Positions 1-8,221 of a stretch of DNA of 53,519 nt are shown here, one piece after another. Within the stretch, counting starts at the first letter, position 1; each line of letters starts with the position of its first letter. The notes beneath the pieces are model-generated. The model worked only from the letters and a program-made list of their open reading frames with translations, was not told where the DNA came from and made no database searches. The DNA is taken from contig DIKR01000066.1 in the NCBI GenBank assembly GCA_002424625.1, forward strand, positions 26,649-80,167, in the 5' to 3' direction. Source of the stretch: Desulfuromonadaceae bacterium UBA5613 (lineage in GTDB: Bacteria > Desulfobacterota > Desulfuromonadia > Desulfuromonadales > UBA2197). Made by a program: the position numbers and the translations under genes.

Positions 1-423
1 CATATCATGCAGTTCATGAAGGGACAGACGGTCTACGGCGAGCTTGAAGCCGCCAAAGCCCTGGCCCCGCTGTTGAGCATCGAACAGGTCGGTCGCAAGG
101 ATTTTGTTATTCCCGGTAAAATTGACCCGATCGATGTCGAAATGGCGCAGGCGGCTTTTGCCCGTGGCAAAGCGCTGGTCCTCAGTGGCGATTACGATCT
201 CGTCATCCTTGACGAACTCAACTGCGCCGTCGATCTCGGTCTCATCCCCCTGGCGGACGTCAAGGAGTTGATTGCTCTCAAGCCGCTCAGTACCGAACTG
301 GTCCTCACCGGCCGCGGCGCCCACCCCGAGCTTATCGCTCTCGCCGATCTGGTCACCGAGATGCGCGAGATCAAGCATTACTACAACGTCGGACAACCCG
401 CCCGGGTCGGCATTGAATCATAA
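1..423 (+). CDS. cobO: Corrinoid adenosyltransferase, 5'-truncated (CobO/BtuR family)
   Basis: C-terminal ~140 residues of a cob(I)yrinic acid a,c-diamide adenosyltransferase. The enzyme transfers the adenosyl group of ATP to cob(I)alamin in the cytoplasm to make adenosylcobalamin. The frame is open to the left edge (His-Ile before the first visible Met), so the N-terminal P-loop lies outside the window. Seen here are the family's QFMKG strand, the Walker B-like segment LVILDELN, the LVLTGR turn, and the closing ADLVTEMREIKH motif. It stands 35 bases before a B12-binding mutase subunit and meaB, so it probably supplies cofactor to methylmalonyl-CoA mutase. CobO and BtuR cannot be told apart from this fragment. 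Confidence 0.9.
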   Translation, partial: HIMQFMKGQTVYGELEAAKALAPLLSIEQVGRKDFVIPGKIDPIDVEMAQAAFARGKALVLSGDYDLVILDELNCAVDLGLIPLADVKELIALKPLSTELVLTGRGAHPELIALADLVTEMREIKHYYNVGQPARVGIES

Positions 424-458
424 ATCGTCAATTTCATAGAGCAAGAGGAGAGAAGATT

Positions 459-863
459 ATGGCAGAGAGAAAATTACGGCTGCTGGTCGCCAAGCCCGGC
501 CTCGATGGACATGACCGCGGCGCCAAGATCGTTGCCCGGTCTTTCCGTGACGCCGGTTTCGAAGTCATCTACACCGGCCTGCGTCAGACTCCCGAGCAGA
601 TCGTCAGTGCCGCGATTCAGGAAGATGTTGATGCGGTCAGCATGTCGATCCTCTCCGGGGCGCACAACACCCTCTTCCCCCGCGTCATCGAGCTCCTCAA
701 GGAGAAGGGCGCCCCCGAGATCCCGGTCTTCGGCGGCGGCATTATCCCCGAAGAGGATATCCCCGGCCTCCTCGAAGCCGGCGTCAAGCAGATCTTCACC
801 CCCGGCACCAGCACCCAGGCGATCAACGAGTGGGTCGTCGCTAACATTCACCCGCGCGCCTGA
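459..863 (+). CDS. Methylmalonyl-CoA mutase, B12-binding subunit
   Basis: A 134-residue stand-alone cobalamin-binding domain, matching the C-terminal domain of methylmalonyl-CoA mutase. The signature DGHDRG is at residues 16-21, with His18 the expected lower axial cobalt ligand. The SxLSGAH segment and a GGGIIP loop complete the Rossmann-like B12 fold. With a separate catalytic subunit, not in the window, it would interconvert succinyl-CoA and (R)-methylmalonyl-CoA. The start is supported by AGAGGAG about 10 bases upstream. It lies between cobO and meaB, the accessory genes this enzyme needs. A different acyl-CoA mutase of the same superfamily is possible; the meaB neighbour favours the methylmalonyl enzyme. 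Confidence 0.88.
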   Translation: MAERKLRLLVAKPGLDGHDRGAKIVARSFRDAGFEVIYTGLRQTPEQIVSAAIQEDVDAVSMSILSGAHNTLFPRVIELLKEKGAPEIPVFGGGIIPEEDIPGLLEAGVKQIFTPGTSTQAINEWVVANIHPRA

Positions 864-871
864 TAAAATCC

Positions 872-1837
872 ATGGCATTGGCAGAACGCATCCTGCAAGG
901 GGAGATCCGGGCCACCGCCATTCTCCTCCGCGATATCGACGACGGCATGGCCAGTGCCGTTGCTGAACTCAAACAGCTTTATCCCCATACCGGCCGCGCC
1001 TTTATCCTCGGCATCACCGGCCCCCCCGGCGCCGGTAAATCGACCCTCACTGACAAGGTCATTGCCGCTTACCGTGCGCGCGGCCTCAAGGTGGCGGTTG
1101 TTGCCATCGATCCGACCAGCCCCTTTACCGGCGGTGCCATCCTCGGCGATCGTATCCGAATGAATCGGCACGCCACGGACGACGGGGTCTTTATCCGCTC
1201 CCTCGGCACCCGCGGCCATCTCGGCGGTCTGTCCCGTTCGACCAACGATATCGTCAGCGTCTTTGATGCGGCCGGCTGGGACATTGTCATTGTCGAGACC
1301 GTCGGCGTCGGTCAGGATGAAGTCGATATCGTCCGCGTTGCCCACACCTCGGTCGTGGTCATGGTGCCGGGACTGGGGGATGATATTCAGGCGATCAAGG
1401 CCGGCATCCTCGAGATCGGCGATCTCTTTGTCGTCAACAAGGCTGACCGGCCTGATGCCGACCGGGCGGTGCGCGATCTGGAGATGATGCTGGAGATGAA
1501 CCATCCCCCGGAGGGCGATTGGTGGCCGCCGGTGCTGCGTTGTGTCGCGCAAAAAGGGGAAGGGGTCGACGAACTGATCGAAAAGATCGACGAACATCGC
1601 ACCTTTTTGCAAAGTACCGAGCAGATCGAACGCTTCGAACGCAACAAAAGTACCCTGCGGTTTGAGACGCTGCTGCGCGATCAGCTTTACAGCCGTATTC
1701 ACACCCACATCAGCGCCAGCGGCGCTCTGGCAGATATGATTGCCGCCATCAGTCGCCGCGAACTCGACCCCTACAGCGCCGTCGAGACCATCCTCGCCGC
1801 CCATCTGCTGCGGGTCGATCTGCCAGAAAGTGATTGA
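872..1837 (+). CDS. meaB: Methylmalonyl-CoA mutase-associated GTPase MeaB
   Basis: A G3E-type GTPase of 321 residues (also called ArgK family) that gates cofactor loading and protects or reactivates the B12-dependent mutase. Walker A GPPGAGKST is at residues 50-58. The switch region has the family's DPTSPFTGG and LGDRIRM segments, an ETVGVGQ motif, and the NKAD guanine-specificity box. The start lies 8 bases after the mutase subunit with only a weak ribosome site, suggesting translational coupling. The stop codon lies within the -35 box of the tRNA promoter that follows. Older databases call this family a lysine/arginine/ornithine transport kinase; the gene context here supports the mutase role. 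Confidence 0.93.
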   Translation: MALAERILQGEIRATAILLRDIDDGMASAVAELKQLYPHTGRAFILGITGPPGAGKSTLTDKVIAAYRARGLKVAVVAIDPTSPFTGGAILGDRIRMNRHATDDGVFIRSLGTRGHLGGLSRSTNDIVSVFDAAGWDIVIVETVGVGQDEVDIVRVAHTSVVVMVPGLGDDIQAIKAGILEIGDLFVVNKADRPDADRAVRDLEMMLEMNHPPEGDWWPPVLRCVAQKGEGVDELIEKIDEHRTFLQSTEQIERFERNKSTLRFETLLRDQLYSRIHTHISASGALADMIAAISRRELDPYSAVETILAAHLLRVDLPESD

Positions 1838-1863
1838 CAGTTCCGCTCTCGACTTGTTATAAA
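1834..1863 (+). promoter_or_regulatory. Sigma-70-like promoter of tRNA-Val
   Basis: TTGACA at 1834-1839 and TTATAA at 1857-1862 are 17 bases apart (TATAAA with 18), a near-consensus promoter ending 15 bases before the tRNA. The -35 box includes the TGA stop of meaB. Confidence 0.75.
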
Positions 1864-1878
1864 CCATGCCGACATCAA

Positions 1879-1953
1879 GGGCGCATAGCTCAGCGGGAGA
1901 GCACTGCCTTCACACGGCAGTGGTCGCAGGTTCGATCCCTGCTGCGCCCACCA
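1879..1953 (+). tRNA. tRNA-Val (anticodon CAC)
   Basis: The full cloverleaf can be folded by eye. The acceptor stem GGGCGCA pairs with TGCGCCC. The D arm is GCTC/GAGC, the anticodon arm CTGCC/GGCAG has loop TTCACAC, and the T arm is GCAGG/CCTGC with loop TTCGATC. Anticodon CAC reads GUG (valine). The 3' CCA is encoded at 1951-1953. Confidence 0.97.
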
Positions 1954-1960
1954 ATAAAAC

Positions 1961-1995
1961 AAGGACTTAGCCGATTTGGTTAAGTCCTTTTTGTT
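1961..1995 (+). terminator. Intrinsic terminator after tRNA-Val
   Basis: A nine-base stem, AAGGACTTA at 1961-1969 pairing with TAAGTCCTT at 1981-1989, is followed by a T run. It lies 8 bases after the tRNA CCA end. Confidence 0.75.
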
Positions 1996-2107
1996 TGCGT
2001 TGTAGCCCCCGTTGTACCCCCGTAGGGCGAAAGAAAAGCCACCGGCAAAGGTGAGACAACAGCTAAATACATTCCGGAAAGTCCGATCTCCATATCCCGG
2101 TTTCGCG

Positions 2108-2152
2108 TTAAAAACAACAACGGCCCACCAGTGATGGCGGGCCGTTGTTGTT
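2108..2152 (-). terminator. Intrinsic terminator of eno
   Basis: A fourteen-base inverted repeat, AACAACAACGGCCC at 2113-2126 with its complement at 2139-2152, is followed on the minus strand by a T run at 2108-2112. It starts about 23 bases after the eno stop. Confidence 0.8.
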
Positions 2153-2174
2153 TTGTTGTTCTTGAAACAAGCGT

Positions 2175-3464
2175 CTACTTGCGCAGATTGTAAAAGACAT
2201 CCTTGCCGCGGAAGACGCCGATCGAATCGAGTTCATCTTCGATGCGCAGGAGTTGGTTGTATTTGGCGACCCGGTCGGTGCGGCAAAGGGAGCCGGTCTT
2301 GATCTGGCCGGAGTTGACGGCGACGGCGAGGTCAGCGAGGGTGGTATCCTCGGTCTCACCGGAGCGGTGCGAGATGACAGTGGTGTAACCTGCCCGTTTC
2401 GCCATCTCGATGGCGTCGAGGGTCTCGGTGAGGGTGCCGATCTGGTTGAGTTTGATCAGGATCGAGTTGGCAATCCCTTTGTCGATCCCTTCTTTGAGGA
2501 TCTTCGGGTTGGTGACGAAGAGGTCGTCGCCGACGATCTGGATGCGTTTGCCGAGGCGCTCGGTCAGCAGCTTCCAGCCGTCCCAATCGTTCTCGGCCAT
2601 GCCGTCTTCGATGGAGATGATCGGGTATTTGTTGACGAGATTTTCGTAGAAATCGATGAGCTCGACCGGTGTCTTCTTCGGCTGCGCTTCATTAGCCAGG
2701 GTGTAGACCCCGTCTTTGAAGAGTTCGGACGAAGCAACGTCGAGGGCGAGGAGAACATCTTCCCCAGGCTTGAAGCCGGCCTTGACGATCGCTTCCATGA
2801 TCACTTCCAGCGCTTCTTCGTTCGACTTGAGGTTGGGCGCAAAGCCCCCTTCATCGCCGACCGCGGTATTGTAACCTTTGGCTTTCAGCACCCCTTTGAG
2901 GGCGTGGAAGATCTCGGCGCCCATGCGCAGGGCTTCCTTGAAGTTGATCGCGCCGGCGGGCATGATCATGAATTCCTGGATGTCGACGTTGTTGTCGGCG
3001 TGAGCGCCGCCGTTGATAATGTTCATCATCGGCAGCGGCAGTTCTTTGGCGTTGCTGCCGCCGATATATTGATAAAGCGGCAGACCGGCTTCTTCGGCGG
3101 CGGCTTTGGCGCAGGCGAGGGAGACGCCGAGGGTGGCGTTGGCGCCGAGCCGAGACTTGAATTCGGTGCCGTCGAGTTCGATGAGTTTGCGGTCGATCCC
3201 GGCCTGATCCCCGACTTCCCAGCCGATCAGAGCATCGGCGATGATTTCATTCACATTTTCAACCGCCTTCAGCACGCCTTTGCCAAGATAACGAGCTTTG
3301 TCGCCGTCGCGCAGTTCGATCGCTTCGCGCTCACCGGTCGAAGCGCCGCTGGGGACGGCAGCGCGCCCCATGGTTCCGGCTTCGGTGTAGACTTCGACTT
3401 CGATGGTCGGATTGCCGCGCGAATCGAGAATTTCACGGGCGTAGATGTCGGTAATTTCACTCAT
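2175..3464 (-). CDS. eno: Enolase (phosphopyruvate hydratase)
   Basis: Cytoplasmic glycolytic/gluconeogenic enzyme converting 2-phosphoglycerate to phosphoenolpyruvate with Mg2+. At 429 residues it is the usual bacterial length. Visible hallmarks are the N-terminal AREILDSRGNPT, the loop PSGASTG, the metal and active-site strand IEDGMAE, GDDLFVTN, and the signature LIKLNQIGT containing the catalytic lysine. A longer frame reaches 3509. The start at 3464 is chosen because the family begins at this Met-Ser-Glu-Ile and a GGGGG ribosome site lies just upstream. It is monocistronic, with its own terminator. Confidence 0.98.
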   Translation of the reverse strand: MSEITDIYAREILDSRGNPTIEVEVYTEAGTMGRAAVPSGASTGEREAIELRDGDKARYLGKGVLKAVENVNEIIADALIGWEVGDQAGIDRKLIELDGTEFKSRLGANATLGVSLACAKAAAEEAGLPLYQYIGGSNAKELPLPMMNIINGGAHADNNVDIQEFMIMPAGAINFKEALRMGAEIFHALKGVLKAKGYNTAVGDEGGFAPNLKSNEEALEVIMEAIVKAGFKPGEDVLLALDVASSELFKDGVYTLANEAQPKKTPVELIDFYENLVNKYPIISIEDGMAENDWDGWKLLTERLGKRIQIVGDDLFVTNPKILKEGIDKGIANSILIKLNQIGTLTETLDAIEMAKRAGYTTVISHRSGETEDTTLADLAVAVNSGQIKTGSLCRTDRVAKYNQLLRIEDELDSIGVFRGKDVFYNLRK

Positions 3465-3610
3465 GGTTTGACCCCCAGACAGATGGAATATGTCGTCGCA
3501 CGACTTCATTGTTGTACGCGACCTTCTGTTTATAGCAAATCATGCGGGGAAATAGAAAACTTTTTTCATCCTTGTCGTTGCTTTCATGGCAGGAAATTAC
3601 GCGATTCTCC

Positions 3611-3640
3611 TTGTCAAATTGTCGGCGTAACGGTTATGCT
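3611..3640 (+). promoter_or_regulatory. Probable promoter of the receiver-kinase operon
   Basis: TTGTCA at 3611-3616 and TATGCT at 3635-3640 with an 18-base spacer, about 40 bases before the receiver-kinase start. Match to consensus is moderate. Confidence 0.45.
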
Positions 3641-3680
3641 GACCAGTCTAGAGCGCGATAAATTCAAGGAGTTTAGAGCA

Positions 3681-4865
3681 ATGAGTGCGAAAATTCTGAT
3701 CGTCGATGATGATCGTGTCATACTTGAGTTAGCGTCGATTATTTTACGTAGCGATGGTTACAGTGTGCAGACAGCAAGTGATGGCCTTCGCGCTCTCGAT
3801 CTCCTGGAAAAAGAAGTTTTCGAACTCGTTCTTCTTGATTTTATGATGCCGAACAAAAATGGTCTGGAGGTTTTGCACGAGATCAAGGAGAAGTTTCCCG
3901 ATATTGCTGTTATCATCTTTACTGGCATGGGGAGTGAGAATATCGCTGTAAACGCCATGAAAGCAGGGGCTGCCGATTATATTATCAAGCCCTTTCGCAA
4001 TCATGATCTCCTCGAACGCGCTGCTGCCGTATTGCGTTCCCGGAAGCTGGAGTTGCAAAACCGCGAACTTCTCGCGGAACGTGAACGTCATTTGCATGAA
4101 ATTAAACAATGGAACCTTGAGCTGGAAAGACGCGTCACCGAGAAGACTCAGGAACTGGAGTTGGCGCAGGCTGAAATCGTCCAGGGAGAAAAACTGGCGA
4201 CACTTGGCTATCTTGCCGCTGGGTTGACACACGAAATCCGTAACCCTCTTAATTCAATCAATCTCTTTGCCCAGATTCTTAAAAATAATCACGATGCCTC
4301 GCCGCAGAGTGTCGAGTTTCTCGAACGGATTCAATCTGAAATCGATCGCATCGACAATCTCCTGATCAAATTACTTTCGGTGAGTCGGGCGCAGAGAAGA
4401 GTTGATGCAGTTGTGCAGGTGAGCGCTGTTGCCACCGATGTGCTGAGTTCTTTTCAGGCGCAAATAGAAGCGCAAAAGATTCAATTACAGCAGGAAATCG
4501 TCACGACTCCTTCTTTTTATGGAGATGAAGAAGAGGTTCGGCAGATCTTTTCCAATCTCATCTCTAATGCTTTGCATGCCATGCCGACCGGCGGAGCGTT
4601 GCACTTGAGCGTGTTCCCTCGGCAGAACGCAATTCAGATCGTGGTCAGAGATAACGGTTGTGGCATTCCCCTGGAGCATCAGGCCCGTATTTTTGACCCT
4701 TTCTTTACGACCCGGCCGAAAGGGACAGGATTCGGTCTTTCCGGTGTTCTCCGCATTATCAAAAGCTATAACGGCAGGATTTCGTTGAGCAGTCAGCCCG
4801 GTAAGGGGACGACTTTTACCGTCCTGCTGCCGGTCACGGTGCCGACCAGGGAGACCCCGTCGTGA
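3681..4865 (+). CDS. Receiver-histidine kinase hybrid, soluble
   Basis: Signalling protein of 394 residues with the receiver domain first. The acidic pocket is Asp9-Asp10-Asp11, the phospho-acceptor is Asp53 (LLDFMMP) and the conserved lysine is Lys103. A charged coiled coil (about 115-170) leads to a HisKA domain with His184 in the H-box THEIRNPL, then a HATPase domain with N-box NLISNALHA, DNGCGIP and GTGFGLS. No membrane segment or sensor domain is visible, so input probably comes by phosphorylation of the receiver by another kinase. The frame is open far upstream through the eno antisense, but AAGGAG 9 bases before 3681 and the receiver's first strand fix this start. It overlaps the next gene by GTGA. 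Its output partner is not adjacent. Confidence 0.9.
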   Translation: MSAKILIVDDDRVILELASIILRSDGYSVQTASDGLRALDLLEKEVFELVLLDFMMPNKNGLEVLHEIKEKFPDIAVIIFTGMGSENIAVNAMKAGAADYIIKPFRNHDLLERAAAVLRSRKLELQNRELLAERERHLHEIKQWNLELERRVTEKTQELELAQAEIVQGEKLATLGYLAAGLTHEIRNPLNSINLFAQILKNNHDASPQSVEFLERIQSEIDRIDNLLIKLLSVSRAQRRVDAVVQVSAVATDVLSSFQAQIEAQKIQLQQEIVTTPSFYGDEEEVRQIFSNLISNALHAMPTGGALHLSVFPRQNAIQIVVRDNGCGIPLEHQARIFDPFFTTRPKGTGFGLSGVLRIIKSYNGRISLSSQPGKGTTFTVLLPVTVPTRETPS

Positions 4866-6460
4866 CCCTACGACTCCGTGAAGTCCCCCTGACTCTTGAT
4901 GAATCCGAGGAGCTCCTGGCGCTTCGGGTTGCCGAAGAGCTGGCGATCTCCGTCGAAGCAATTCGCGATTTACGACTGGTACGGCGGGGGATTGATGCCC
5001 GCCGCAAATCCCGTATTCTGCTCGTACATACGGTGGAATTTTCCCTGAAGGATGAAGATGAAGTCCTGCGTCGGCTCGCCGGTCATCCCCGCCTGGAAAG
5101 GGTCTCCGAGCTCCTGCCGGAGGATCTGGCCGCCCTGCCGCCGGGGCATCGAGCGCTGGTGGTCGGTATGGGGCCGGCAGGACTCTTTGCCGCGCTAGCA
5201 TTGGCGCTGCGTGGTGCCCGGGTGACGTTGATCGACCGCGGTTGTCCAGTAGAGGAGCGGGTGCCGGCAGTCGAGCGTTTTTGGCGCGACGGCACTCTTG
5301 ATCCTGAGAATAATGTCCAGTTCGGTGAGGGCGGGGCCGGTACTTTTTCTGATGGCAAGTTGACCACCCGCCTCAATCATCCTCTTACCAGTGAAGTCCT
5401 CCGCACCCTCGTTGCTTGCGGGGCGCCGGCAGAGATTCTGATTCAGGCCAAGCCGCATATCGGCACCGACCGTCTGCGTCTGGTCCTCATCCGTTTGCGG
5501 CAAAAGTTGGTGGCGCTCGGCGTGGAATTACGCTACAAAGAGCGCTTGATTGGCCTGGAGATGAGCTCCACCATCCAGGCCGGTCTTTGCAGCAGCGGCA
5601 CGCGTCTCCCTTGTGACAGTCTGGTTCTGGCTCCCGGTCACAGTGCCCGGGAAACTTATGAATTTTTGGCGCAACAGGGGGTTCGGCTGGAAGCGAAACC
5701 CTTTGCCATCGGTCTGCGGGTCGAACATCCCCGCACCCTCATCAATGCCATTCAATATGGCCTGTCCGACCATCCCCGTCTCCCTGCTGCCGATTATGCC
5801 CTGGCTTGGAATGATCCGCAAAGTCAGCGCGGCATCTACTCCTTTTGCATGTGTCCGGGAGGGGAGGTTATCCTCAGCTCTTCGGCAACCGGCGAGGTGG
5901 TAGTGAACGGCATGAGTCGCTTGCGGCGTGATAGTCCTTATTCCAATAGCGCTTTGGTCGTCACCGTCCGTCCTGATGATTTTAACGGCAGCGATTCGCT
6001 GGCCGGGGTCCGTTTTCAGCGGCATTGGGAAGAAGCCGCATTTCGTTGCGGCGGTGGCAATTATTATGCTCCCGCCCAGAATCTCATGAGTTTTCTTGGC
6101 GGTAAAGGGTCCCTCTCCGGTGTGAGTACCCGGCCGGGCGTGCGGGAGGCGGATTTGACGACGATTCTCCCTGCTTTTGTCAGTGAGGGTCTGCGCCGGG
6201 CGCTCCCCCATTTTGAGCGGAAGATGCGGGGTTTTATCACCAGTGAGGCAACCCTGATCGGTATCGAGTCCCGCACTTCGGCTCCTTTGCGGATTTTACG
6301 CAACGCAGCGGGGGAATCTCTCAGCCATCCCGGACTTTATCCGGTTGGGGAGGGGGCCGGTTATGCCGGCGGAATTATGAGCGCAGCGATCGACGGGCTG
6401 CGGATTGCCCGGTTTATCGGGGAAAAGCACCTTCATTTAAAAGAGCAGGAGTCTTTGTGA
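4862..6460 (+). CDS. FAD-dependent dehydrogenase-like protein (COG2509 type)
   Basis: A flavoprotein of 532 residues. After an N-terminal domain of about 95 residues found in this family, a dinucleotide-binding motif GMGPAG is at 102-107, followed by an acidic strand end (LIDRG). The segment NNVQFGEGGAGTFSDGKL matches the family's FAD-contact loop. A C-terminal GEGAGYAGGI motif places the FAD pyrophosphate. The substrate is not known for this family, so no reaction is assigned. It starts with GTG inside the kinase stop (GTGA) and ends the same way in the next gene, so the three are translated as one unit. No transmembrane segment is seen. Confidence 0.85.
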   Translation: MTLRLREVPLTLDESEELLALRVAEELAISVEAIRDLRLVRRGIDARRKSRILLVHTVEFSLKDEDEVLRRLAGHPRLERVSELLPEDLAALPPGHRALVVGMGPAGLFAALALALRGARVTLIDRGCPVEERVPAVERFWRDGTLDPENNVQFGEGGAGTFSDGKLTTRLNHPLTSEVLRTLVACGAPAEILIQAKPHIGTDRLRLVLIRLRQKLVALGVELRYKERLIGLEMSSTIQAGLCSSGTRLPCDSLVLAPGHSARETYEFLAQQGVRLEAKPFAIGLRVEHPRTLINAIQYGLSDHPRLPAADYALAWNDPQSQRGIYSFCMCPGGEVILSSSATGEVVVNGMSRLRRDSPYSNSALVVTVRPDDFNGSDSLAGVRFQRHWEEAAFRCGGGNYYAPAQNLMSFLGGKGSLSGVSTRPGVREADLTTILPAFVSEGLRRALPHFERKMRGFITSEATLIGIESRTSAPLRILRNAAGESLSHPGLYPVGEGAGYAGGIMSAAIDGLRIARFIGEKHLHLKEQESL

Positions 6461-7563
6461 AAAAGGTATTTGTGGAACAGATTCGCGAACGCGATGTCAT
6501 CGAAAGTCCTTTTCTGGTCCGGGATAAGACCATGGCTATGGCGAAAAACGGCAAACCTTACATGACGGTGAAACTCATCGATCGCAGCGGAGAGATTGAA
6601 GGACGGATCTGGGATCGGGTCGATGAATTCGATGCCCTTTTTGACCGCGACGATTTTATTGTCGTGCATGGCAAGGCGAGTACCTACCTCAATAAAAAAC
6701 AGTTGGTAATCAGCAATTTGTGCAAAATAAGCGAGGACACAATCAATCTCGCCGATTTTCTGCCGGTCTCGCCGCGCGATAGTGATGAGATGATCAGCGA
6801 ACTGAAGGCGCTGGTCGCCTCTTTGCGCGATCCGTCCTTGCGGGTGCTGGCGGACTCTTTTTTCAACGATGCCGGCTTGCTGCGCGCCTTTGCCACCGCC
6901 CCGGCGGCCAAGAGTATGCATCATGCCTATATCGGCGGTCTCCTCGAGCATTCTTTGGCGATCGCCGCCCTCGTCGACTTGATGGCGCCGCGCTATCCGG
7001 CGCTCAACCGTGATCTGATGATTCTCGGTGCCCTGTTGCACGATATCGGCAAAATCGGCGAGTTAAGTTATGTGCGCAGCTTTGATTATACCGATGAAGG
7101 GAAATTGATCGGTCATATTGTCATGGGGGTGGAGATGATTGACGAGCGCATCCGCACCCTTCCCGATTTTCCGCGCGGAACGGCGATGCTGATCAAACAT
7201 CTGATCCTGTCCCATCACGGCCAATATGATTACGGCTCGCCGAAACGTCCCAAGACCCTGGAGGCCATTGTCCTCAATTTTCTCGATGACCTCGATTCAA
7301 AGATTAACGGGGTCTCGGCGCATATCGAGCGTGAAGCCGAGAGCGCTTCCGACTGGACCAGCCACCACCGTCTTTACGATCGTTACTTTTACAAAGGTGA
7401 GAAGCCCGCGCCCGTGACTGCGCCATCTCCTGTCGTACCGGTGGTGCCAGTCACTCCAGCGCCTGCCCCGGTGGAAAAGAAACCGCCGCAGAAATCCTTT
7501 GGTCACAACCTCGGGGAGCAACTGCGCAGCGTTAATCTCGATCTCTTTAACAAGGAGTCTTAA
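6457..7563 (+). CDS. YhaM-like 3'-5' exoribonuclease (OB fold + HD domain)
   Basis: A 368-residue cytoplasmic nuclease. An N-terminal OB-fold domain (about 1-95) is followed by an HD phosphohydrolase domain with His-His at 155-156, the segment GGLLEHS at 160-166, and the metal-binding His195-Asp196 in LLHDIGKIGE. This order is that of the YhaM/CBF1 family, which trims RNA or single-stranded DNA from the 3' end. The C-terminal ~55 residues are proline/valine-rich and look disordered. It begins with GTG overlapping the preceding stop. Its usual partners in Bacillus, YhaO and YhaN, have homologues 8 kb away in this window (15499-18866). Confidence 0.85.
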   Translation: MKKVFVEQIRERDVIESPFLVRDKTMAMAKNGKPYMTVKLIDRSGEIEGRIWDRVDEFDALFDRDDFIVVHGKASTYLNKKQLVISNLCKISEDTINLADFLPVSPRDSDEMISELKALVASLRDPSLRVLADSFFNDAGLLRAFATAPAAKSMHHAYIGGLLEHSLAIAALVDLMAPRYPALNRDLMILGALLHDIGKIGELSYVRSFDYTDEGKLIGHIVMGVEMIDERIRTLPDFPRGTAMLIKHLILSHHGQYDYGSPKRPKTLEAIVLNFLDDLDSKINGVSAHIEREAESASDWTSHHRLYDRYFYKGEKPAPVTAPSPVVPVVPVTPAPAPVEKKPPQKSFGHNLGEQLRSVNLDLFNKES

Positions 7564-7566
7564 GGC

Positions 7567-8199
7567 ATGATTTTAGACGCACACGTGGTCGGTCCGTTAC
7601 AGGTAAACAGTTTTATTGTCGGTTGTGAGGCAACTAAAGAGGCGCTGGTTATCGATCCAGGGGAAGAGGGGGAGCGCATTCTCGCCCGCCTTGCTGCTCT
7701 CGGACTGCAGCTCAAAATGATCATCAATACACACGGTCACTTTGATCATATCGGCGCCAATCGACTTTTGATGGACAGTGCCAGAGGAGTGGAGTTCCTG
7801 ATTCACAGCGCGGATGCGGAGCTTCTTCCTAAAGCCAAAGAGCACGGCCGCAAATATGGCCTCGATGTGCGCGTCTCTCCGTCCCCGACCCAGCTGTTGC
7901 AAGGGGGCGAAACGATCACTGTCGGTACTCTGAAAATTCAGGTGATTGCGACTCCTGGCCATACGCCGGGCGGCATCAGTCTCTTGATCGACGATCACCT
8001 CTTTTCCGGTGATACCCTCTTTGCCGATTCTGTCGGCCGCACCGATCTTCCCGGCGGTGACCACGACACCCTGGTCGCGTCGATCCGCAAAGGGCTCTTT
8101 GTCCTGCCGGATGCGACGATCGTTCACCCCGGCCATGGTCCGGATACGACCATCGGCCGGGAGAAGAGGCTGAACCCTTATGTTGGTATCGGGGCATAA
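7567..8199 (+). CDS. MBL-fold metallo-hydrolase (glyoxalase II-like)
   Basis: A 210-residue metallo-beta-lactamase-fold hydrolase. The metal motif HGHFDH is at residues 56-61, followed by GHTPGG, SGDTLF and a C-terminal HPGHGPDTT. This is the short YcbL/GloB-like subgroup, whose members hydrolyse thioesters such as S-lactoylglutathione or related small molecules. The length is right for a stand-alone domain without the GloB C-terminal helices. AAGGAG lies just before the start, and only 3 bases separate it from the yhaM-like stop. The true substrate cannot be read from sequence. Confidence 0.85.
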   Translation: MILDAHVVGPLQVNSFIVGCEATKEALVIDPGEEGERILARLAALGLQLKMIINTHGHFDHIGANRLLMDSARGVEFLIHSADAELLPKAKEHGRKYGLDVRVSPSPTQLLQGGETITVGTLKIQVIATPGHTPGGISLLIDDHLFSGDTLFADSVGRTDLPGGDHDTLVASIRKGLFVLPDATIVHPGHGPDTTIGREKRLNPYVGIGA

Positions 8200-8221
8200 T
8201 GAAATTGAGAGGGAGATGACA

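Noticed and set aside
848..1867. Minus-strand frame of 339 codons opposite meaB
   Set aside because: Antisense shadow of a clear GTPase gene; its translation has no recognisable domain.
1771..1962. Minus-strand open frame of 63 codons across the tRNA
   Set aside because: It is the reverse reading of tRNA-Val and the end of meaB; such tRNA shadows are a known false-protein type.
2253..3680. Long plus-strand open frame opposite eno, in frame with the receiver-kinase
   Set aside because: It is the antisense of a certain enolase gene, low in complexity and rich in Asp/Val/Gly/Phe. The kinase has its own ribosome site and family start at 3681.
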